Shown piece by piece: positions 1 through 5,386 of a stretch of 9,472 nucleotides of DNA. How positions within the stretch are numbered: the first letter of the stretch is position 1; each line of letters opens with the position of its first letter. Both the position numbers and the translations under genes were made by a program. The notes beneath the pieces are model-generated. The model had not been told where the DNA came from. It saw only the letters and a list, made by a program, of their open reading frames with translations, and searched no databases. The DNA is from Flavobacteriales bacterium (GTDB taxonomy: Bacteria > Bacteroidota > Bacteroidia > Flavobacteriales > Flavobacteriaceae): positions 1 to 9,472 of the forward strand of contig PAGT01000005.1 of NCBI GenBank assembly GCA_002705485.1. The letters are read 5' to 3'.

Positions 1-514
1 TCCAAATGATATAGCTGGTAATGATATTGCATCAATGGAGCATGTAATTTCGAGGAGATTAAAATACTATGAGGATCAAAAACCTGACTTAATTCTAATA
101 GATGGGGGAAGAACCCAATTAAATTTTACAAACAAAATACTCAAGAATTTTGGCATGGAGAAAATTATAGTTTTAGGGATTGCCAAGGGTATGGGAAGAG
201 TAAGGGCTGCTGAAACAATATATACAAATAAAGGTATTTTAGAAATAGATCCTCATTCAGAGCCCTTTAAGCTTTTAAATGAAGCAAGAGATGAATCTCA
301 TAGATTTGCTATAACCGCATCAAGAAAAAAAATACGAAAATCAAATAAATATTCTGCATTGGATTCTGTTAAGGGTATTGGACCAATAACTAAAAAAGCT
401 TTACTAAAGGAGTTTAAGAGTCTAAAAGGTATAAAAGATGCTTCAAAGGATGATCTAATGACTATCAAAAATATAAATGAGACAATGGCATTAGAAATTA
501 AACAAAAATTATGA
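1..514 (+). CDS. uvrC: UvrABC excinuclease subunit C, C-terminal part (5' end outside the window)
   Basis: This is the last 170 codons of UvrC, the nuclease that cuts both sides of a lesion in nucleotide excision repair. The reading frame is open from base 2, so the gene starts upstream of the window; the ATG at 35 is internal. The visible part covers the RNase H-like 5'-incision nuclease domain. It shows the DLILIDGG strand with the catalytic Asp (codon at 101-103) followed by RTQLN, and the RDESHRFAI segment with the conserved His (codon at 299-301). A tandem helix-hairpin-helix DNA-binding tail follows (LDSVKGIGPITKKALLKEF and the repeat after it, about 363-505). The family usually reads GKGQL where this protein has GRTQL, a mild change. 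The stop overlaps the pgsA start as ATGA, the same uvrC-pgsA pairing seen in E. coli. Identification is very secure. Confidence 0.96.
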   Translation, partial: PNDIAGNDIASMEHVISRRLKYYEDQKPDLILIDGGRTQLNFTNKILKNFGMEKIIVLGIAKGMGRVRAAETIYTNKGILEIDPHSEPFKLLNEARDESHRFAITASRKKIRKSNKYSALDSVKGIGPITKKALLKEFKSLKGIKDASKDDLMTIKNINETMALEIKQKL

Positions 515-1050
515 TTACTAAAATACTTAATGTCATAACTCTTTCAAGAATCTTATGTGCAATATTAATTTATTTGATCTTATATTTAGAAAGTAACTAT
601 TCTATAGCTTTATTTTTATTTTTTATTGCGTCTTTTTCTGACTTTCTTGATGGCTATCTTGCAAGAAAAACAAACTCTGAATCTGTATTGGGAGAAATTC
701 TAGATCCTATAGCTGATAAATTATTAATTGTATTTGTTCTAATTGGTTTAAGCATAAACCTTGATAGTTTTTTAATTGGTTTTATTTCAGCTGTTATTAT
801 TTCAAGAGAAATTTGGGTCGCTGCCCTAAGAGATATCAACTCTAGAAATAACCAATCTGATAAAACAAAAGTGACTTTTTTAGCAAAGACAAAAACTGCA
901 ATACAGATGCTGTCGATATTAATGTATCTTTTCGGTCTCACAATTAATAATATGATGATTCTTTTCTTTGCTGATATTATTCTTATAATCGCTCTTTTAG
1001 TAACAATTCAGACAGGTTTTAAATATACAATTTCAACTTTTAAGAAATGA
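511..1050 (+). CDS. pgsA: CDP-diacylglycerol-glycerol-3-phosphate 3-phosphatidyltransferase
   Basis: This inner-membrane enzyme transfers a phosphatidyl group from CDP-diacylglycerol to glycerol-3-phosphate, the committed step to phosphatidylglycerol and cardiolipin. At 179 residues it is the usual length for PgsA. The complete CDP-alcohol phosphatidyltransferase signature DGx2ARx8Gx3Dx3D is present at residues 47-69 (D47, G48, A51, R52, G61, D65, D69), so the metal and CDP site looks intact. Hydrophobic segments lie near residues 8-26, 30-46, 70-98 and 132-172, as expected for this polytopic fold. The start is the ATG in the ATGA overlap with uvrC; it agrees with family N-termini (MxxKxLNxxTLxR). 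No Shine-Dalgarno is visible, so translational coupling to uvrC is likely. The gene ends in a second ATGA overlap with kdsD. Confidence 0.95.
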   Translation: MITKILNVITLSRILCAILIYLILYLESNYSIALFLFFIASFSDFLDGYLARKTNSESVLGEILDPIADKLLIVFVLIGLSINLDSFLIGFISAVIISREIWVAALRDINSRNNQSDKTKVTFLAKTKTAIQMLSILMYLFGLTINNMMILFFADIILIIALLVTIQTGFKYTISTFKK

Positions 1051-2015
1051 GCAAAGATAGAAAAACAATAGATATAGCTAGGCAAGTAATTGACGATGAA
1101 GTAGAGGCTCTAATTGGTTTAAAAGACTACATTGATGAAAACTTTGAAGAAATCATAGATATTATTTACGAATGTAAAGGCCGTCTTATTTTCACTGGTA
1201 TTGGAAAATCTGGTCACATAAGTAAGAAAATATCTGCAACTTTATCAAGTACTGGAACAAGCTCTTTCTTTATGCACTCCACTGAGGCATTTCATAGAGA
1301 CCTTGGGATGATTCAAAGTGATGATATTGTTGTTGCAATAAGTTATTCAGGTGAGACTGAGGACCTTCTTAAAACAATTCCAATTATAAAAAAGTTAGGA
1401 TGTTTGGTAATAGGTGTATCAGGAAATGATAAATCAACACTATCAAAGATTTCTGACTATCATCAATTAATAAAAGTTGAAAAAGAAGCTTGCCCACTTG
1501 ATCTTGCTCCAACTTCAAGCGCTACAGCAACTCTTGTTTGGGGTGATGCACTGGCAATTTCATTAATGAATAAAAAAGACTTTCAGCCAGAAGACTTTGC
1601 AAAGTCACATCCAGGAGGAACTCTGGGTAAAAGATTACTTCTTTCCGCAAAAGATGTAATGATTTCAGAAGATGATCTCCCAATCATAAGTAAAGATGCA
1701 TTATCAAAAGATGTCATAAAGACTATTTCTGAAAAGGGCATAGGCGTTACTTTTGTTTCTTCTGATGATAATAATGTTCTAGGAATAGTAACTGATGGAG
1801 ATGTAAGGAGAGCAATTGACAAATCGAATTATTTTTTTGATATGACTGCTCAAGATATTATGTCCAAAGGCTTCATTTCAGTTGCTCCTAATGAATTAGC
1901 ATCTGAATGTTTATATATAATGGCTAAAAAAAATATAGGATGTCTTGCTGTTATGGAAAATGATTCATTAGTTGGTGTTGTCAATCAAAAAGATTTAGTT
2001 AAATTAGGTATATAA
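1047..2015 (+). CDS. kdsD: Arabinose-5-phosphate isomerase (KdsD/KpsF/GutQ family)
   Basis: The enzyme interconverts ribulose-5-phosphate and arabinose-5-phosphate, the first step to Kdo, the inner-core sugar of lipopolysaccharide. At 322 residues it has the full family architecture: a SIS sugar-isomerase domain (about 35-180) and two CBS domains (about 203-260 and 266-322). Key residues known for the family are present: K54 in GIGKSG, E103 in SGE, E147 in KEACP and H188 in HPGG. The APTSS segment (154-158) is also intact, and TDGDVRRA (249-256) marks the first CBS domain. One oddity is HSTEAFHRDLGMI, where the E. coli enzyme reads HPGEAAHGDLGMV, so an Arg replaces the usual Gly. The start overlaps pgsA as ATGA. 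In E. coli kdsD sits with kdsC and the lpt genes, so finding it behind uvrC-pgsA is a rearrangement. GutQ- or KpsF-type roles use the same reaction and cannot be separated by sequence alone. Confidence 0.92.
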   Translation: MSKDRKTIDIARQVIDDEVEALIGLKDYIDENFEEIIDIIYECKGRLIFTGIGKSGHISKKISATLSSTGTSSFFMHSTEAFHRDLGMIQSDDIVVAISYSGETEDLLKTIPIIKKLGCLVIGVSGNDKSTLSKISDYHQLIKVEKEACPLDLAPTSSATATLVWGDALAISLMNKKDFQPEDFAKSHPGGTLGKRLLLSAKDVMISEDDLPIISKDALSKDVIKTISEKGIGVTFVSSDDNNVLGIVTDGDVRRAIDKSNYFFDMTAQDIMSKGFISVAPNELASECLYIMAKKNIGCLAVMENDSLVGVVNQKDLVKLGI

Positions 2016-2016
2016 T
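2011..2016 (+). promoter_or_regulatory. Possible -10 box for tRNA-Cys overlapping the kdsD stop codon
   Basis: A perfect TATAAT hexamer covers the kdsD stop and ends 10 bases before the first base of mature tRNA-Cys. No good -35 box lies 16-18 bases upstream; the nearest TTGTCA (1978-1983) is too far away. Transcription from here would start only about 3-5 bases before the tRNA. In DNA this AT-rich the match may be chance, and co-transcription with kdsD is an equal alternative. Confidence 0.25.
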
Positions 2017-2026
2017 TCTCTCTAAC

Positions 2027-2100
2027 GGCTGGGTGGCAGAGTGGTCATGCAGCGGACTGCAAATCCGTGTACGCCGGTTCGATTCCGGCCTCAGCCTCCA
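2027..2100 (+). tRNA. cysT: tRNA-Cys (anticodon GCA)
   Basis: This 74-base gene folds as a standard cloverleaf with the 3' CCA encoded. The acceptor arms GGCTGGG and CTCAGCC pair over seven positions with one G-U. The anticodon loop CTGCAAA carries GCA at 2059-2061. The T arm is GCCGG-TTCGATT-CCGGC. It reads the UGC and UGU cysteine codons. It begins 12 bases after the kdsD stop. Its position after uvrC-pgsA and before tRNA-Leu(UAA) matches E. coli cysT, but the glyW gene that precedes cysT there is absent; kdsD takes that place. Confidence 0.97.
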
Positions 2101-2117
2101 CTTAAAATAATTAAATT

Positions 2118-2163
2118 AAAAAAGACTAATATATATAATTCTTCTATATAATATGTCTTTTAT
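2118..2163 (+). terminator. AT-rich stem-loop, possible terminator of tRNA-Cys or 5' leader element of the next gene
   Basis: AAAAGAC (2120-2126) pairs with GTCTTTT (2155-2161). Inside it, TATATA (2132-2137) pairs with TATATA (2145-2150) around a seven-base loop. The A-run before and T-run after the stem resemble a weak, possibly bidirectional, intrinsic terminator. The stem has only two G-C pairs and ends 14 bases before the next start codon, so it could equally be part of that gene's leader. Confidence 0.35.
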
Positions 2164-2177
2164 CTGGATATATTTCT

Positions 2178-2591
2178 ATGAAAATACTTGTAATGGGACT
2201 TCCAGGGAGTGGAAAGACCTACCTCACTAAAAGACTCCAACCTCTCTTAGAATCTGCATGGTATAACGCAGATAAGGTCCGAGAAATGGCTAATGATTGG
2301 GACTTTACAGATCAAGGAAGAAAGAGACAGTCAAATAGAATGAGATCCTTTGCTGATTTTGAAAAAGCAAATGGCAGATTTGTGATATGTGACTTTGTAT
2401 GCCCAACTTCTGAAACTCGTAAAAATTTTGATGCAGACATTACAATTTGGATGGATACAATTGAAGAGGGAAGATTTGAGGATACAAATAAAATTTTTGT
2501 TCAACCAGAGAAAGTAGATTTTCATATTACAGAGTGGAATGAAAAGAACCATATTAATATTGCCCATGAGATAAAGGTAAAATATGTTTGA
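2178..2591 (+). CDS. APS-kinase-like P-loop small-molecule kinase
   Basis: This short (137-residue) P-loop protein resembles adenylylsulfate kinase and probably phosphorylates a small molecule, but its substrate is unknown. The Walker A motif GLPGSGKT at residues 7-14 is intact. NADKVRE (30-36) stands where APS kinases have DGDNVR. DFVCPTSETRKNF (72-84) resembles the FxSPxxxxR segment of that family. FVQPEKVDFHI (107-117) resembles the YExPxxPDxxI segment near the C-terminus. It is clearly shorter than CysC (about 200 residues), so the lid or the APS-binding parts are trimmed. The ATG at 2178 places the P-loop right at the N-terminus as the family expects; upstream there is only a weak TGGA. 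It overlaps the nucleotidylyltransferase by 8 bases, so the two are translationally linked. Two hand-counted lines gave about 40% G+C, higher than the polysaccharide genes to the right. Confidence 0.8.
   Translation: MKILVMGLPGSGKTYLTKRLQPLLESAWYNADKVREMANDWDFTDQGRKRQSNRMRSFADFEKANGRFVICDFVCPTSETRKNFDADITIWMDTIEEGRFEDTNKIFVQPEKVDFHITEWNEKNHINIAHEIKVKYV
2573..2577 (+). promoter_or_regulatory. Strong ribosome binding site for the nucleotidylyltransferase
   Basis: AAAGG lies six bases before the ATG at 2584, inside the end of the upstream kinase gene. It is the clearest Shine-Dalgarno in the window, where most other starts have none, and it fixes the start of the second cassette gene. Confidence 0.6.
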
Positions 2592-2973
2592 TTGGAAAAA
2601 ACCAACTGTCCAAATGTTAGGCAGGTGGCAACCTTGGCATGATGGACATCAGGAGCTTTTTAAAAGGTGTGTGGCTAAGACAGGCCAAGTAATCATCCAA
2701 GTAAGAGATGTTCAAGGTGCTTCAGGTGGTGACGGACAAGATGATAACCCTTTTGATTGGGAGCAAGTTTGTAAAAATATAGAAGATGGTCTTCTCAAAG
2801 ATGACTTTAAGAGGGGTATAGATTATGAGATTATGCTAGTCCCAAATATTGTTAATATTACTTACGGAAGAGGGGTAGGTTATAGTTTTGATGAGGAAGT
2901 CTTTGATGAGTCTATAACCGAGATAAGTGCCACAAAGATTAGAAAAAAACTCAGAGAGGAAGGCAAACTTTAA
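2584..2973 (+). CDS. Small nucleotidylyltransferase of the cytidylyltransferase-like (HxGH) superfamily
   Basis: This 129-residue protein has both signature motifs of the cytidylyltransferase-like superfamily. GRWQPWHDGH (13-22) contains the HxGH nucleotide-binding motif, and ISATKIR (114-120) matches the ISxTKIR motif. Both suggest an active enzyme that joins an NMP from CTP or ATP to a phosphorylated compound. RD at 41-42 after a hydrophobic strand fits the Rossmann-like core. The loop between about 43 and 57 is rich in Gly, Asp and Gln and may lie near the substrate. The length is that of a single catalytic domain, like glycerol-3-phosphate cytidylyltransferase. It overlaps the kinase by 8 bases, which suggests consecutive steps: phosphorylation, then nucleotidyl transfer. 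From memory, similar kinase/nucleotidylyltransferase proteins occur in marine bacteria and their phages, but I cannot verify this here. The actual substrate is not known to me. Confidence 0.82.
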   Translation: MFDWKKPTVQMLGRWQPWHDGHQELFKRCVAKTGQVIIQVRDVQGASGGDGQDDNPFDWEQVCKNIEDGLLKDDFKRGIDYEIMLVPNIVNITYGRGVGYSFDEEVFDESITEISATKIRKKLREEGKL

Positions 2974-2994
2974 TTAAAGCTTAGTAGTTTTTTT

Positions 2995-3025
2995 CTGAAC
3001 CATTAATTAATTTATAAAGTATAAT
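2995..3025 (+). promoter_or_regulatory. Probable promoter of tRNA-Leu
   Basis: A perfect TATAAT -10 box at 3020-3025 lies 24 bases before the tRNA. A weak -35 candidate, CTGAAC at 2995-3000, matches TTGACA at three core positions, with a long 19-base spacer. Transcription would start near 3032 and leave a leader of about 17 bases for RNase P. The run of seven T at 2988-2994 just upstream could help end the preceding cassette transcript. Confidence 0.35.
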
Positions 3026-3049
3026 TCATCTCAAGTTTATTAGCTTTTT

Positions 3050-3136
3050 GCCCGAGTGGTGGAATTGGTAGACACAAGGGACTTAAAATCCCTCGATAGA
3101 AATATCGTGCCGGTTCAAGTCCGGCCTCGGGCACCA
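3050..3136 (+). tRNA. leuZ: tRNA-Leu (anticodon UAA)
   Basis: This 87-base class II tRNA has a long variable arm and an encoded 3' CCA. The acceptor GCCCGAG pairs perfectly with CTCGGGC. The anticodon stem AGGGA/TCCCT holds the loop CTTAAAA with anticodon TAA at 3084-3086, so it decodes UUA and UUG. The variable arm forms a small hairpin (CGATA-GAAA-TATCG). The T arm GCCGG-TTCAAGT-CCGGC has the same stem as the neighbouring tRNA-Cys. It corresponds to E. coli leuZ in sequence class and place. It marks the left border of the polysaccharide locus, which begins 124 bases downstream. Confidence 0.97.
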
Positions 3137-3260
3137 GAGCATAATTTTATCATCTATATAAGACCTCTTTATTGATAGCATTTAAAAAAAAGAATTAGTA
3201 GTATGATAAAGTTAATAACAATAAAAAATCTATATTAAATTATTTCGATAAATTAAATTC
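3137..3260. other. Intergenic region between tRNA-Leu and the polysaccharide locus
   Basis: This spacer holds no ORF or RNA gene that I can support. It probably contains the promoter of the polysaccharide operon. TATGAT (3202-3207) or TATATT (3231-3236) could serve as -10 boxes and TTGATA (3172-3177) as a -35 box, but no pair has the right spacing. No G+C-rich terminator hairpin follows the tRNA, and I see no copy of the tRNA 3' end that would mark an attachment site. Confidence 0.4.
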
Positions 3261-4181
3261 ATGGAAAGTAAAGAATTTGAAAATAACATTAACCTTAAAG
3301 AATTATTCCTGACTTTTTGGAGAAAAAAATTTTTTATTCTTTTATTTACTTCATTCTTTGCTTTAAGTTCCATAATAATTGCCTTAAGTATCCCAAATGT
3401 TTATAAATCCCAAGCTTTGCTTGCGCCATCTTCGAATGAAGAATCTTTAACCTCTAAACTGGTCGGTCTTTCAACTTTTGCTAGTGTTGGAGGTTTTTCC
3501 ATACCTAGTAATGAGGCAACTAAGACCCAAGAAGCTATTGCGAGGATTAATTCCTTTGAATTTTTTTCTGATTATTTTTTACCTAATATAAAGCTTGAAG
3601 ATATTATGGCTACAGAAAAATGGATTGCTGAGAAAGATAAGTTGGTTTATGACAAAAATAAATTTGATGTTACTACAAAAACTTGGGTGAAAAATGATCC
3701 TGAGATTGATGATCCAACTCCATCAGCTCAAGATGCATATAAAGTTTATAAACTAATTATGTCTGTTGTTCAAGAATCAGATACAACTTTTATAAAATTA
3801 TCGGTTGAGCATCATTCTCCAAAAGTTGCACAAAGCTGGGTTGATTTAATTATTTACCAGATAAATGAAAGTATGAGGAAAATTGATGCAGAAAATGCAC
3901 AAAAATCTATTTCTTTTTTAAATGAATCATTTAGTCAAACTAATGTTCAATCAATTAAAGAGGTTCATGCAAAACTTTTAGAGGAACAAATACAAGCCCT
4001 AATGCTATCTGAATCTAATAAATACTATGTTCTAAAAATATTGGATTCACCAATTGTCCCTGAAAATAAATCAAAACCCAATAGAGCAATGATATGTGTT
4101 GTTATAACTTTATTGGGTGGCTTTATATCTTTAATGATTGTTTTATTGCAGAATTACAAAAAATCCATAGATTTCTTTTAA
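3261..4181 (+). CDS. wzz: Wzz-type polysaccharide chain-length determinant protein
   Basis: This inner-membrane polysaccharide co-polymerase sets the modal chain length of an O-antigen or related polymer made by the Wzy pathway. The 306-residue protein has the classic layout: a cytoplasmic N-terminus, a first membrane span at about 24-44, a large periplasmic domain, and a second span at about 276-296 with a short cytoplasmic tail. After span 1 it shows the family pattern PNVYKSQALLAP (45-56). The periplasmic part ends in long helices with DSPIVPENKSKPNRA just before span 2, matching the Pro-rich segment of Wzz proteins. There is no tyrosine-kinase domain, so it is the Wzz type and not the Wzc type. 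The start lacks a Shine-Dalgarno. It is the first gene of the locus and its stop codon touches the ugd start codon directly. Confidence 0.88.
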   Translation: MESKEFENNINLKELFLTFWRKKFFILLFTSFFALSSIIIALSIPNVYKSQALLAPSSNEESLTSKLVGLSTFASVGGFSIPSNEATKTQEAIARINSFEFFSDYFLPNIKLEDIMATEKWIAEKDKLVYDKNKFDVTTKTWVKNDPEIDDPTPSAQDAYKVYKLIMSVVQESDTTFIKLSVEHHSPKVAQSWVDLIIYQINESMRKIDAENAQKSISFLNESFSQTNVQSIKEVHAKLLEEQIQALMLSESNKYYVLKILDSPIVPENKSKPNRAMICVVITLLGGFISLMIVLLQNYKKSIDFF

Positions 4182-5372
4182 ATGAACCAGCATAGCAAGA
4201 ATAGATACAAAATAACTGTTGTAGGCTCAGGGTATGTTGGAATGTCACTTGCTGTTTTATTTTCACAGAACCATGATGTAACAATTTTAGATATTGATAA
4301 AGAAAGAGTCGAAAAGATAAATAACAAAAAAAGCACTATAGTAGATAGTGAAATAGATTTTTTTTTAAAAAAAAATAAGTTAAGTATCACTGCTACATTG
4401 AATCCTAGTGTGGCATATAAAGATTGTGATTATGTTGTGGTTGCTACACCTACAGATTTTGACTTAAAGACAAATTATTTTGATACTGGGTCGGTTGATT
4501 CAGTTGTAAAATCAGTATTAGAATTAAATAAAAACTGCACAATAATTATTAAATCTACAATACCAATTGGACACACCAAGCGCCTTCAACAAAAGTATTC
4601 CACAAATAGAATAATATTTTCTCCTGAATTCTTAAGAGAAGGAAAGGCCCTGCATGACAACCTTTATCCATCAAGAATAATTCTTGGAGGTAAATGTGAG
4701 AGTGCTAAAATATTTGCAAATCTTTTAAAAAAATCTTCAAAAAATAAAGATGTAAAGTTATTATTCATGACTTCAAATGAAGCTGAATCGGTTAAGCTTT
4801 TTGCAAATACGTATTTAGCAATGAGGGTAGCATTTTTTAATGAATTAGACTCTTTTGCCATGATTAATGATTTGGATACAAGGCCTATCATTAATGGTGT
4901 CTGTTTGGATGAAAGGATTGGAGATGGCTACAACAATCCATCCTTTGGATATGGCGGCTATTGTTTTCCTAAAGATACTAAACAGCTTCTATCGACCTAT
5001 AACAAAGTACCACAGTCACTCATAGGTGCGGTAGTGTCATCAAATGAAATTAGAATGGATTTAATTTCTGAACAATTATTAAGACTTCAACCAAAAGTGA
5101 TTGGTTTTTATAGATTGATAATGAAAGAGGGAAGCGATAATTTTAAATCATCTTCAATAAAAGGAGTTATAAAAAGAATAAAATTAACTAAAATAAAAAT
5201 AATTTTATTTGAACCAGAAATAGATCATGATGAATTTGATGGATTAGAGATATTTAGTAACCTTGAAGAATTTAAGAATAAATCTGATGTTATTGTTGCC
5301 AATCGTTTGAATAAACAGCTTGAAGATGTTGATAATAAGATTTTTTCTAGGGATTTATTTGGCGTTAATTAA
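4182..5372 (+). CDS. ugd: UDP-glucose 6-dehydrogenase
   Basis: This cytoplasmic enzyme oxidises UDP-glucose to UDP-glucuronate with two NAD+. The 396-residue protein follows E. coli Ugd (388 residues) nearly throughout, with an N-terminal extension of about eight residues. The NAD-binding loop GSGYVG is at 15-20, ATPTDFD at 88-94, SPEFLREGKAL at 147-157 and KLFANTYLAMRVAFFNELDS at 205-224 (with K205). The catalytic C261 lies in FGYGGYCFPKDTKQLL, and the UDP-binding tail IYRLIMKxGSDNF of the family is represented at 309-321. All catalytic residues seem intact. The ATG follows the wzz TAA with no gap, so the two are co-translated. UDP-GDP-mannose dehydrogenases share the fold, but the match to Ugd is far closer. 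Its product indicates that the glycan contains glucuronic acid or a derived sugar such as galacturonate or xylose. Confidence 0.95.
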   Translation: MNQHSKNRYKITVVGSGYVGMSLAVLFSQNHDVTILDIDKERVEKINNKKSTIVDSEIDFFLKKNKLSITATLNPSVAYKDCDYVVVATPTDFDLKTNYFDTGSVDSVVKSVLELNKNCTIIIKSTIPIGHTKRLQQKYSTNRIIFSPEFLREGKALHDNLYPSRIILGGKCESAKIFANLLKKSSKNKDVKLLFMTSNEAESVKLFANTYLAMRVAFFNELDSFAMINDLDTRPIINGVCLDERIGDGYNNPSFGYGGYCFPKDTKQLLSTYNKVPQSLIGAVVSSNEIRMDLISEQLLRLQPKVIGFYRLIMKEGSDNFKSSSIKGVIKRIKLTKIKIILFEPEIDHDEFDGLEIFSNLEEFKNKSDVIVANRLNKQLEDVDNKIFSRDLFGVN

Positions 5373-5386
5373 ATTTTGGCAATGAA

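Noticed and set aside
654..941. Reverse-strand open frame opposite pgsA
   Set aside because: It is antisense to a gene with complete family motifs and has no start signal or recognisable motif; a shadow frame.
2178..2591. Calling the short kinase CysC
   Set aside because: It is about 60 residues shorter than CysC and its substrate-binding segments differ; the sulfate role is kept only as a hypothesis.
2968..2994. Palindrome CTTTAATTAAAG followed by a T-run as terminator of the cassette
   Set aside because: The palindrome leaves only about four A-T-rich pairs when a loop is allowed, too weak to call; the T-run may still contribute.
3109..3136. tRNA-Leu 3' end as a phage or island attachment site
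   Set aside because: No downstream copy of the 3' end and no integrase gene were seen in the window; the similarity to tRNA-Cys is reported separately.
3172..3236. Sigma-70 promoter for the polysaccharide operon
   Set aside because: TTGATA (3172-3177) is 24 bases from TATGAT (3202-3207), and TATATT (3231-3236) has no partner at normal spacing; not strong enough for a separate feature.
4178..4390. Hydrophobic reverse-strand frame across the wzz/ugd junction that looks like a small membrane protein
   Set aside because: Its hydrophobicity comes from A-rich Lys and Asn codons of ugd read backwards as Phe, Leu and Ile. It lies over the NAD-binding region of a firmly identified gene.
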